IMG/VR virus record: IMGVR_UViG_3300035670_000480
Location: 1-42,117 of that record
Direction: 5' to 3' (one strand)
Length of the DNA stretch: 42,117 bases
Origin: a virus
The notes under the pieces are model-generated. The model saw nothing but the letters and a program-made list of their open reading frames with translations. It did no database searches and had not been told where the DNA came from. The stretch's first letter is position 1. The number at the start of each line of letters is the position of its first letter. Below are positions 6,169-13,254 of the stretch, in pieces. A program made the position numbers and the translations under genes.

Positions 6169-6627
6169 ATGATTGTTCTTGACATTCCAATTGACCCTGT
6201 CGCTAAGGGCAGGCCCCGTATCTCAACGCTGCATGGAAAGCCCGTCGCATTCACACCCAAGGCAACACGCAACGCCGAGCGTGTAATTTCTGTGTATGCA
6301 AAAAAGCACATGGAAAACTTAGGCAAACCGCTACTATCTGGCGCATTAAATGTGGAGCTTGTTTTTTCACTCAGACGGCCAAAGTCTGTAAGTCGTTGTT
6401 ATCCCACAACAAAACCGGACGCCGATAACTACGCAAAGTTAGCAATTGACGCATTAAATGGCATTTTCTGGGAGGATGACTCTCAAATAGTGAATTTGAA
6501 AGTATCAAAAAGATATTGCGACAACAGTGAAGAGCCTAGCATCTTTATCGAAGTCAAAGAGATTATGACAGCAGAAGAAAACGGACACAAGAAAACAACA
6601 CTCAGGGGCAAGGGAGTTAAGAAATGA
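6169..6627 (+). CDS. rusA: RusA-family Holliday junction resolvase
   Basis: ATG 6169 is chosen over an in-frame GTG at 6151 because AAGGAGAGAAAA precedes it. The 152-residue product has the RusA pattern: an N-terminal IPIDPVAKGRPRIS strand, then RRPKS, then the catalytic block KPDADNYAKLAIDALNG (D84, D86, N87, K90, D94) and WEDDSQIVNL with the further acidic pair. RusA enzymes are dimers that cut four-way junctions; in phages they resolve recombination intermediates before packaging. It is the first gene after the rightward promoter and overlaps the next gene as ATGA. Confidence 0.92.
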   Translation: MIVLDIPIDPVAKGRPRISTLHGKPVAFTPKATRNAERVISVYAKKHMENLGKPLLSGALNVELVFSLRRPKSVSRCYPTTKPDADNYAKLAIDALNGIFWEDDSQIVNLKVSKRYCDNSEEPSIFIEVKEIMTAEENGHKKTTLRGKGVKK

Positions 6628-6956
6628 AAAAAGAACCAATGTTTGAAGAGACAAGAAACATCACCGACGAGGATATTGTCGATATGGCCCGACGCGCGGC
6701 AGAAATCAAACACAACATTTCTGCTCTTGAATCGAAGCTCGGTGTGTTCAAGAAGGCGACAAGCGAGTGCGTTGCCACTCTGAAAGAAGAGATGGACAGG
6801 CTGCTTCGGCAAATCAACAGCGGGACCGTGGAGCTTTACGAAAACGACTTTGAAGAAGAACGCAGCCGCATCGTTTCAGCAAAACGCCCGATGGGAGTTC
6901 AAGCCGCACGTCTTAGCGATGGAACTTTTGTTGTTGAGTTTGGGGTGCAAGAATGA
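6624..6956 (+). CDS. hypothetical coiled-coil protein
   Basis: The start ATG 6624 overlaps the rusA stop, and the stop at 6956 overlaps the HNH gene start (ATGA on both sides). The 110-residue product is mainly a charged helix (residues 14-70, including IKHNISALESKLGVFKKAT), then a short beta segment near the C-terminus (GTFVVEFGVQE). No motif is recognised. Similar proteins accompany RusA genes in other phages, but no function can be given. Confidence 0.65.
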   Translation: MKKEPMFEETRNITDEDIVDMARRAAEIKHNISALESKLGVFKKATSECVATLKEEMDRLLRQINSGTVELYENDFEEERSRIVSAKRPMGVQAARLSDGTFVVEFGVQE

Positions 6957-7603
6957 AATACGAAAAGGTCACGACCGTGTGGAAAACCATAGATGAGTTT
7001 CCTTGTTATGAAGTTTCAAACACGGGACTTGTACGAGTATTGATTTCACAAAAAAAGGGAATATCAATTCCAGGAATGATTCTTAAATTCAGACCAGGCG
7101 GATCAGAAAAAAAATATATGAGAGTTGCGTTGATTAAAGACGGAAAACAACGCGACAGATACGTTCACAGGCTGGTTTGTGAGGCGTTTAATGGCAAGAG
7201 TCCGGAAAACAAAAGACAAGCAGCACATCTTGATGGAAACACAAAAAACAACAACGCACACAATTTGAAATGGGTTGATGCACAAGAAAACAGCGATCAC
7301 AAAATACTGCATGGAACTGTAGCAATGGGACAAAAAAACCCCAGAGCATTGTTAAGCGAAGAAAATGCAAAAAAGATACTTGATTTGTACATTCTAGGTG
7401 CAAAGTCATATGAACTCGCCAAAATGTTTAGTGTGTCATCAGGCACAGTAACTTCAATAGTATCAGGAAGACAGTGGCTTCATATAGGATCAGAAAGTGA
7501 AAGAAAAAAAGCAAAAGAAATGTGCAGATACAACATGCTTGAAGCATCAAAAAGAGCAAATGAAAAAAGGAGACAAGATGCACTACGAAAAAATAAAAAC
7601 TGA
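6953..7603 (+). CDS. HNH endonuclease with NUMOD4 domain, free-standing homing type
   Basis: The 216-residue product opens with a NUMOD4 domain (VWKTIDEFPCYEVSNTGLVR). The HNH core follows: YVHRLVCEAFNG, then AAHLDGNTKNNNAHNLKWV, which supplies the H-N-N-H metal and base residues. Residues 126-175 form a helix-turn-helix of the type that recognises target DNA (LLSEENAKKILDLY, then SYELAKMFSVSSGTVTSIVSG). The gene sits between two unrelated genes, overlaps both, and is more A-rich than its neighbours, as expected for a mobile free-standing endonuclease. Confidence 0.88.
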   Translation: MKYEKVTTVWKTIDEFPCYEVSNTGLVRVLISQKKGISIPGMILKFRPGGSEKKYMRVALIKDGKQRDRYVHRLVCEAFNGKSPENKRQAAHLDGNTKNNNAHNLKWVDAQENSDHKILHGTVAMGQKNPRALLSEENAKKILDLYILGAKSYELAKMFSVSSGTVTSIVSGRQWLHIGSESERKKAKEMCRYNMLEASKRANEKRRQDALRKNKN

Positions 7604-8114
7604 AAAACTTATTCCATATGTAAATAATGCAAGAAAACACTCAGAATCACAAATAGCTCAAATCGCAGCAAGTATAAAGACTTTCGGTTTTATAAACCCA
7701 ATCATTATTGACAAGAACTATGGTGTAATTTGTGGGCACGGGCGACTTCTCAGTGCTCAGAAGCTAGGACTTGAAGAAGTGCCTTGCTTGCGCGTCGAGC
7801 ATCTTACGGAGACTCAAAAAAAGGCTTACATTCTCGCAGACAACCGACTCGCAGAACTCGCTGAGTGGGACAACGAACTCTTAAAGCTCGAAGTCGATGA
7901 ACTGAAACTTGAGAGCTTCGACCTTGAGTTGGCTGGATTTGATAGCGAGTTTTTGGAGAAGCTGAGTCCTGAATTTGAGCCTGATTTGCCAGACGAGGAC
8001 AGCAAGGACAAAGAGCACGGTAAGCTAGTGTTACGGGTCGAATTTGAGGACCAGGAAGAAATGCAAGCTTTGTTCTTTGAACTGCGAGACAGAGGGCTGG
8101 CGGTGAAAATATGA
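7578..8114 (+). CDS. ParB/sulfiredoxin-fold nuclease-like protein
   Basis: ATG 7578, preceded by AAGGAGACAAG, is the start; the upstream in-frame codons lie inside the HNH gene. The 178-residue product begins with a ParB/Srx domain: LIPYVNNARKHSESQIAQIA, SIKTFGFINPIIID, and the characteristic VICGHGRLLSAQKLGLEEVP with the G-H-G-R loop. An acidic helical tail follows. Phage proteins of this family usually stand next to DNA methyltransferases, as here, where the dam stop-start overlap is ATGA. They are thought to act in DNA binding, modification or nicking, but the exact role is unsettled. Confidence 0.82.
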   Translation: MHYEKIKTEKLIPYVNNARKHSESQIAQIAASIKTFGFINPIIIDKNYGVICGHGRLLSAQKLGLEEVPCLRVEHLTETQKKAYILADNRLAELAEWDNELLKLEVDELKLESFDLELAGFDSEFLEKLSPEFEPDLPDEDSKDKEHGKLVLRVEFEDQEEMQALFFELRDRGLAVKI

Positions 8115-9052
8115 GCGAGTTTGGCATGCCGTACATGGGAAGCAAGAGCGGCATAGCTGAAAGCATCGCCATCAACTTCCCCAAGGCTGATCACTTTTAT
8201 GATTTGTTCGGCGGCGGCTTCAGCATGACGCATTGCATGCTCGAAACCAAGGCCAAGAACTATACGCACTTCCATTACAACGAAATCAAGCCCTACATCG
8301 TTGACGTTGTGCGCCGAGCCATTGCTGGCGAGTTCAATTACGCTACGTTCAAGCCTCCGTGGGTGTCACGCGCTGAGTTTCACGAGAAGAAATACACCGA
8401 TGGTTATGTGGCGGCGTGTTGGAGCTTTGGTAATAACGGAGAGAACTATCTATTTTCTGAAGATATCGAAGAATACAAGCGAACAATGCACATGGCTGTT
8501 GTGTTTGGAGAGTTTAATTCTTTCGCAAAAGATGTGCTAAAGTTTGACAAATGGCCTGAAAATGCTAGAACAATTAAGCAACGGCGTATCTATTTGCGAC
8601 AGCTACTTGAGCATTACCGCAAGACAAAACTGCCAAGCGTTCTCATTCCGTTCTTGAGCGAGAAGCAGAAAGCAAGCCTCGCCGCGCATCGACCTTTTCA
8701 AGAGTTGCAGCAGTTGGAGCAGTTGGAGCGGTTGCAGCAGTTGGAGCGGTTGCAGCAGTTGCAGCAGTTGACTCTCACCAGCCTTGACTATCGAGCGGTT
8801 GAGATATTGCCCAACAGCGTTGCCTATTGCGATATTCCTTACGCTGGCACCGCTGAATATGGAAACAGCTTCAATCATAAAGAGTTCTTTGATTGGGCGG
8901 CTTCTCGAACATTCCCCGTGTTCATCTCTGAATATGATGTGCCGGATAAGCGCTTCAAGCTCATTTATGAAGTCAAAAAGCGTTGCATTCTGACGCAGGC
9001 CGGAGACTCAAACAAAGTCAAAAAAGAACGGCTCTATTGGAATGGGGTTTGA
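8111..9052 (+). CDS. DNA adenine N6-methyltransferase (D12 class)
   Basis: The 313-residue product has the Dam-type motifs in order: the AdoMet-site opening MPYMGSKSGIAESIA (residues 6-20), motif I HFYDLFGGGFSMT (28-40), and the catalytic motif CDIPYAGTAEYG (240-251), where D-I-P-Y replaces the usual D-P-P-Y. A target-recognition region lies between. Residues 199-220 are an unusual Leu-Gln/Glu-Gln/Arg tandem repeat. The enzyme probably methylates phage DNA against host restriction or for regulation. The Ile in the catalytic motif is known in some active relatives. Confidence 0.88.
   Translation: MSEFGMPYMGSKSGIAESIAINFPKADHFYDLFGGGFSMTHCMLETKAKNYTHFHYNEIKPYIVDVVRRAIAGEFNYATFKPPWVSRAEFHEKKYTDGYVAACWSFGNNGENYLFSEDIEEYKRTMHMAVVFGEFNSFAKDVLKFDKWPENARTIKQRRIYLRQLLEHYRKTKLPSVLIPFLSEKQKASLAAHRPFQELQQLEQLERLQQLERLQQLQQLTLTSLDYRAVEILPNSVAYCDIPYAGTAEYGNSFNHKEFFDWAASRTFPVFISEYDVPDKRFKLIYEVKKRCILTQAGDSNKVKKERLYWNGV
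8704..8770 (+). repeat. 9-base tandem repeat inside the methylase gene
   Basis: Seven or so imperfect units of GTTGxAGCxG encode Leu-Gln-Gln, Leu-Glu-Gln and Leu-Glu-Arg triplets between residues 199 and 220 of the methylase. Whole-unit gain or loss keeps the frame, so length can vary without breaking the enzyme. It lies just before the catalytic motif. Confidence 0.8.
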
Positions 9053-9067
9053 CCCCTCCTTGACTCG

Positions 9068-9091
9068 CCGGTATTACATCGGTAATACTGG
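9068..9091. promoter_or_regulatory. hairpin/operator before the small ribbon-helix-helix gene
   Basis: CCGGTATTAC and GTAATACTGG are inverted arms around ATCG: ten pairs with a single G-U in RNA. It ends five bases before ATG 9096. No T-run follows, so it is not a simple terminator. It could be the binding site of the small DNA-binding protein encoded next, or an RNA structure controlling its translation, since that gene lacks a clear ribosome site. Confidence 0.5.
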
Positions 9092-9095
9092 CACC

Positions 9096-9254
9096 ATGAC
9101 AAAACACACGACTATCACATTCAAGTGCCCCTCCGAAACGACACAGGCGTTTCACGAGAAGGTAAAACAGAACGGCCAAACGTCCTCCGAATGGCTTCGT
9201 CGTGTCGTCGAGAAATTCGTCAAGCGTGAAGACAAAAAGAAAGGGGCATTTTGA
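9096..9254 (+). CDS. small ribbon-helix-helix-like protein (52 aa)
   Basis: ATG 9096 begins MTKHTTITFKCPSETTQAF. A beta strand (TTITFKCP) is followed by two helices (ETTQAFHEKVKQNG and TSSEWLRRVVEKFVKRE), the arrangement of Arc/CopG-type regulators. No Shine-Dalgarno is visible; the hairpin at 9068-9091 sits in its place. It lies between dam and the small terminase gene, overlapping the latter's start as TGATG. It may regulate itself or the packaging genes. Confidence 0.6.
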   Translation: MTKHTTITFKCPSETTQAFHEKVKQNGQTSSEWLRRVVEKFVKREDKKKGAF

Positions 9255-9703
9255 TGGCAATGCCCAAGCGGTACGACTTCAAAAATAATCCAAAAGACAG
9301 GCAGCTTGGAATCTCCATGTACATCGTTGCCGGTGGGCGCTATTCCGACGACCCTAAAAATCCGCACCATAGAGGCATGGCGTGGCGTTTAGGCCTAAGT
9401 ATTGACCAGCTAGCAAGGTATCGTGAAGAGGATGAAACGTTTGATGCGGAGTGTGAAGCTGCTCTCGCTGCTGAAGATTTCAATTTAAGGCAGAAGGCAA
9501 TCAAGGGCTGCTTCAACAAAGACGGTGAGGTTATTGCCGAGAAGCTTCTAGCACGCTTCCTAGAATCCCGTGGCGTCATCGAAAAAGAATCGAAAGGCCC
9601 TACAACAGCGCTGCAACTTAATGCAGGAAGTGGCGGCATACAAGTGGCCTTCGTCGAGCCTAATGCAGCACTGCCAGAGGCTATTGATGGCCAAGAGACT
9701 TGA
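9254..9703 (+). CDS. terminase small subunit candidate
   Basis: ATG 9254 follows AAAGGGGCATTTTG. The 149-residue product has an N-terminal DNA-binding-like helical region (GMAWRLGLSIDQLARYREED), then a helix pair with AAEDFNLRQKAIKGCFNKDG and EVIAEKLLARFLESRG. It occupies the canonical small-subunit place directly before TerL and overlaps it by 17 bases. Small subunits bind the packaging site and recruit TerL. Sequence similarity within the family is low, so position carries most of the weight. Confidence 0.65.
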   Translation: MAMPKRYDFKNNPKDRQLGISMYIVAGGRYSDDPKNPHHRGMAWRLGLSIDQLARYREEDETFDAECEAALAAEDFNLRQKAIKGCFNKDGEVIAEKLLARFLESRGVIEKESKGPTTALQLNAGSGGIQVAFVEPNAALPEAIDGQET

Positions 9704-11858
9704 GCTCCCGAAAAAACTTCAACCGTTAATCACCACAACATCACGCTACAATGTGGTTCATGGAGGCCGTGGAAGCGCCAAGAGTGAGAGCGTAGCACGA
9801 GCCCTTATCATCGCTGCCATGCAGGGCTACCAACGCATTCTCTGCTGTCGTGAGTTTCAAAGCTCTATTCGTGAATCGGTGCACGCTCTGCTCAAAAGCG
9901 TTATCGTCGAGCATGAGCTGCAAGCCTATTTCGAGATAACGTATGTAAGCATCAAGTGCGTTGTGACAGGTTCTGAGTTCGTATTCGCAGGCCTTGCGGA
10001 AAATTCCGTTGACGGCATCAAAAGCCTTTTTGGATTCACTATCGTTTGGGTCGAAGAAGCCCAGCGCCTATCCCGCCGCTCGATGGATTTGCTCCTGCCC
10101 ACCATTCGAGCGAAAGATTCTAAGTTCTATTTTACTTTCAACCCCGAGCTTGAGACAGACCCTGTTTACAAACGCTTTGTAGGCTCACCAGACCCGCAGG
10201 ACGACGCTCTTGTCATCGAGATGAACTGGAACGACAACCCGTGGTTTCCTGACGTTCTCCGCACTGAAATGGAGGCCTGCAAGCGACGGTCGAACGATGA
10301 CTATCTCCACATCTGGGAAGGCAAAACTCGCACCTTCACTAAGGCATCAATCCTTGGACATCTTGTGAGGATAGATGCATTTGAGCCTGAACCTGATTGG
10401 ACTCCATATTATTCGATTGACTGGGGTTTTTCGGAAGACCCAACCGTTGGACTTCGATTGTTTTACGCCAACCGAAAACTCTACATCAGGAATGAATCAC
10501 ACACATATCACACCGAAATCAACGAATATAGCAGAGTCTTTAGAGCCGCACTCCCAGGCGCAGACCACAATGTTTTATGGGCTGATAATTCCAGACCAGA
10601 AAGCATTTCATATTTGAACAATCCACAAAATTATGATGACCGCAGACCGCTCAAGGTCAAAGCCGCCCCCAAGTGGTCTGGTAGTGTCGAAGACGGCATC
10701 GCTTGGCTTAGGTCTCTTGATGCCATCATCATTCATCCAGATTGCAAGGCGAGCATTTACGAAATACCACGATACTCATGGAAGGTGGACAAAGTTTCTG
10801 GGGATGTTTTGCCGATTCCTGCAAGTGGGAACGACCATTGCCTTGTCGCTGGCTCACTGATTCAAACTACCAAGGGCCTTGTGCCAATCGAACAGCTTAC
10901 AAGCGGGGAGCTTTACTCTTTCGACGAGTCGAGCATGAGTGTGGTCACGCAGAAGTTTTTCAATGCTAGATACACCGGAACCAAAAAAGTGCTATGCGTT
11001 ACGCTTGCCAACAGTCATAAGATTGTTGGTAGCACTAAGCATTTTGTTTTGGGGGAAAAAGGATGGAAGTTTCTAGGAGACCTCGAAAAAGGGGAAAAGA
11101 TTGTTGCGATAGACAACTCATTGTCGATGGAATTAGTTTCATCAAAGACAAAAAATCAGGATATTATCTTTGCAGCCATAAAATCAACGGAAAAAGAGAA
11201 CGACTGCACAGATACGTTTGGAAAAAGCATCACGGCTCAATTCCAGAAGGTGGGCATGTTCATCACAAAGACCACAACAAAGATAATAACGACATTAAGA
11301 ATCTTGAAATCACAACGGCATCAGCCCATGCGAGTCACCATTCTAGGACAGAAGAAAGAAGGCAAAGCTCAAGAAAAAATGTGCTCAAGGCTCAACTTCA
11401 AGCAATTCATTGGCACAAATCTGAAGAGGGAAGAAAGTGGCACAGCGAAATGGCAAAAGCTACCGCACTACTCCGCCAAAAAGTTGATGCGACTTGTCAA
11501 CATTGTGGAGCAAGTTATCAAAGCAAAACGCCAAGAAAATTCTGCTCAAACAACTGCAAATCCGCAGCAAGACGGGCGTCAAAAGTTGATCAGATTTCAA
11601 GGCAATGTCGCATTTGTGGAGTTTCGTTCAAAGCTGACAAATACTCAAAAATCCTTTGCTGCTCCCAAGAGTGCGGAATTGCTCACCGTCGTAAGCATCG
11701 TGGACTTAGGAGAACAACCCGTCTACAATCTTGAAGTGGAGAACACGCACAACTATTTGGACGCCGCCGGTATAGTCCATCACAACTGCGTTGATGCCAT
11801 CAGGTATGCTTGTCACAAGCATATCAAGAAAAAGTTTACCATTTACGACGTGATCTAA
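9687..11858 (+). CDS. terminase large subunit interrupted by an intein
   Basis: ATG 9687 (ribosome site AGAGG) gives a 723-residue precursor; longer starts lie inside the small-subunit gene. Residues 1-384 are TerL: Walker A GGRGSAKS (26-33), Walker B region FTIVWVEEAQ (117-126), and nuclease acids in SIDWGFSEDPT (~D245) and VLWADNSRPE (~D300). Residues 385-700 are an intein. The final 23 residues (CVDAIRYACHKHIKKKF then TIYDVI) complete the conserved N-D-H/D-A-I-R-Y nuclease element. Spliced TerL would be 407 residues, the normal family length, so splicing is needed for a working packaging motor. It translocates DNA into the prohead. Confidence 0.9.
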   Translation: MAKRLELPKKLQPLITTTSRYNVVHGGRGSAKSESVARALIIAAMQGYQRILCCREFQSSIRESVHALLKSVIVEHELQAYFEITYVSIKCVVTGSEFVFAGLAENSVDGIKSLFGFTIVWVEEAQRLSRRSMDLLLPTIRAKDSKFYFTFNPELETDPVYKRFVGSPDPQDDALVIEMNWNDNPWFPDVLRTEMEACKRRSNDDYLHIWEGKTRTFTKASILGHLVRIDAFEPEPDWTPYYSIDWGFSEDPTVGLRLFYANRKLYIRNESHTYHTEINEYSRVFRAALPGADHNVLWADNSRPESISYLNNPQNYDDRRPLKVKAAPKWSGSVEDGIAWLRSLDAIIIHPDCKASIYEIPRYSWKVDKVSGDVLPIPASGNDHCLVAGSLIQTTKGLVPIEQLTSGELYSFDESSMSVVTQKFFNARYTGTKKVLCVTLANSHKIVGSTKHFVLGEKGWKFLGDLEKGEKIVAIDNSLSMELVSSKTKNQDIIFAAIKSTEKENDCTDTFGKSITAQFQKVGMFITKTTTKIITTLRILKSQRHQPMRVTILGQKKEGKAQEKMCSRLNFKQFIGTNLKREESGTAKWQKLPHYSAKKLMRLVNIVEQVIKAKRQENSAQTTANPQQDGRQKLIRFQGNVAFVEFRSKLTNTQKSFAAPKSAELLTVVSIVDLGEQPVYNLEVENTHNYLDAAGIVHHNCVDAIRYACHKHIKKKFTIYDVI
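10839..11786 (+). other. intein within TerL (316 aa)
   Basis: The intein begins with Cys (CLVAGSLIQTTKGLVPIEQL, block A). It contains a block-B-like segment (GSTKHFVLGEKGWKFLGDLE) and ends with block F/G (VYNLEVENTHNYLDAAGIVH, then H-N) before the +1 Cys of the extein. All residues for class 1 splicing are present: Cys1, His in block B, His-Asn at the end, Cys+1. In the intein's own frame, about residues 105-285 show no endonuclease motif and look like arbitrary Lys/Thr/Gln-rich sequence. The HNH endonuclease occupies the same DNA in another frame. The insertion point is the highly conserved N-D-H | D-A-I-R-Y site. Confidence 0.9.
11063..11734 (+). CDS. HNH homing-type endonuclease nested out of frame in the intein
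   Basis: The frame differs from TerL (11063 versus 9687, modulo 3) and stays open for 223 codons. ATG 11063 has a weak site (GGGGGAAAAAGG). Residues 19-60 form the usual domain before HNH (LIVDGISFIKDKKSGYYLCS, then RERLHRYVWKKHHGSIPE). The HNH core is GGHVHHKDHNKDNNDIKNLE, residues 63-82. Two C4 zinc ribbons follow (C145/C148...C161/C165 and C182/C185...C200/C204). It is presumably the enzyme that cuts intein-less terL and spreads the element. Ribosomal frameshifting or a separate start must make it, as it cannot be read in the intein frame. Confidence 0.85.
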   Translation: MEVSRRPRKRGKDCCDRQLIVDGISFIKDKKSGYYLCSHKINGKRERLHRYVWKKHHGSIPEGGHVHHKDHNKDNNDIKNLEITTASAHASHHSRTEERRQSSRKNVLKAQLQAIHWHKSEEGRKWHSEMAKATALLRQKVDATCQHCGASYQSKTPRKFCSNNCKSAARRASKVDQISRQCRICGVSFKADKYSKILCCSQECGIAHRRKHRGLRRTTRLQS

Positions 11859-11868
11859 CGGAGGAAAC

Positions 11869-13254
11869 ATGGCGACGAAAAAGAAAAAGGAAACCCTCAG
11901 CAACGCCGGAGAGCTAGCGAGCTTCACCAAGCTGGCCTCAATGCCGACCGCTGAGGTATCAAGCATGGATACAGCTATCCGCAACAACCGATATGCTGTC
12001 ATCACGCTTAATCGACAATTACTCACAAACATGTTCTTAGAACACGGGCTAATTCAGACCTATATTCAGCAGGTAGTTGATGACGCTTTCCGTGGCGGTA
12101 TCACAATCAAATGCGACGAGTTTGGCGAAGATGAGCTGACACAGCTCTATCAGAAAATTGAAGAGTGTGGAGACATCGAGGCTGTTGTCGAAGCTGAATA
12201 CTGGAAGCGTCTATTCGGTGGTGCGGGACTTATCATCAACGCTGGTCAGAAGTTCGATGAAGAGTTTAAGATTGAAAACATCAAGCAGGGCGCTGACATC
12301 AAGTTCGTGCCTGCTGATCGCTGGGAACTTGCGTGGACGCCAACAGGCAATATTCTTGACGCTCTCAAAGAGCATTCGCTTGAGGTGCCGTACAATTATT
12401 ACGGTCACAAGCTTCACAAAACCGCCGTGCTACGCTTTGAGGGAAAGAAAGCCCCGTCGATGATTCGTGGCCAGTTCGGTGGTTGGGGCGTCTCAGAAAT
12501 CGAAGGTCTACTCCGCTCATGGAACCAATATCTCAAGAACCAAGAGGTCGTCTTTGAGCTTATGGATGAAGCGAAAGTTGACGTCTTTATGATTGACGGC
12601 TTCGCCCAATCTCTCTCAACGTCTGAGGGCATCCAAGCAACCGCCAGTCGTGTGCAGATGGCCGCTCAGCTCAAGAATTACAAGAATGCTCTCGTAATGG
12701 ACAAAGAGGACGTCTACGAACAGAAGCAGGTAAATTTCAGCGGACTAGCTGAGACTTTACAAGAAATTCGCAAGGGTATTTGTTGTGATACTCGCTATCC
12801 GATGACAAAGCTCTTTGGAATGAGTAGCGCAGGGTTTAACGCCGGTGATGATGACATTGAGAACTACAATGCTAAGATTGAGTCCGAGATTCGCTCTAAA
12901 GATCGTGGCGCAATCATCGCTATGCTTAAGATTCGATGCCAGCAGTTGTTCGGACATATTCCAGAAAACTTATCTTTTGAATATAAGCCCCTCCGCATCC
13001 TTTCGCACAACGAAGAGGAAGACATGAAGGGTAAGAAACTCGCTCGCATTCTCGACCAGAAGCGTGAAGGCTTAATGACCTCATCCGTCGCAGCAGAACA
13101 AATCAACGCACTCGAAATTAACCCAATCAAACTGAACCCGAACGAGGTAGAAGATGCTCCGCTTGAAAAAGAACCAGCAGAGGGAGTTGGAACCCGTGAC
13201 GACGAAGGAAACGTGGAGCAAGGAACTGAGGGCGAAGATTCAGGAGCTGCTTGA
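11869..13254 (+). CDS. portal protein, DUF1073 type
   Basis: ATG 11869 has GGAGGAAAC upstream. The 461-residue product shows the DUF1073 portal pattern: N-terminal MDTAIRNNRYAVITLNRQLL, a central ADRWELAWTPTGN, the wing/stem region with GVSEIEGLLRSWNQYLKNQE, and RYPMTKLFGMSSAGFNAGDD. The C-terminal 40 residues are acidic and flexible. The portal forms the dodecameric ring at one capsid vertex and is the docking site of TerL. It follows TerL directly. The end overlaps the head morphogenesis gene by about 100 bases. Confidence 0.9.
   Translation: MATKKKKETLSNAGELASFTKLASMPTAEVSSMDTAIRNNRYAVITLNRQLLTNMFLEHGLIQTYIQQVVDDAFRGGITIKCDEFGEDELTQLYQKIEECGDIEAVVEAEYWKRLFGGAGLIINAGQKFDEEFKIENIKQGADIKFVPADRWELAWTPTGNILDALKEHSLEVPYNYYGHKLHKTAVLRFEGKKAPSMIRGQFGGWGVSEIEGLLRSWNQYLKNQEVVFELMDEAKVDVFMIDGFAQSLSTSEGIQATASRVQMAAQLKNYKNALVMDKEDVYEQKQVNFSGLAETLQEIRKGICCDTRYPMTKLFGMSSAGFNAGDDDIENYNAKIESEIRSKDRGAIIAMLKIRCQQLFGHIPENLSFEYKPLRILSHNEEEDMKGKKLARILDQKREGLMTSSVAAEQINALEINPIKLNPNEVEDAPLEKEPAEGVGTRDDEGNVEQGTEGEDSGAA

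Noticed and set aside
9042-9254. A longer start for the small ribbon-helix-helix gene.
   Set aside because: The extra 18 codons overlap the dam stop and translate through the hairpin at 9068-9091; the ATG at 9096 begins the recognisable domain.
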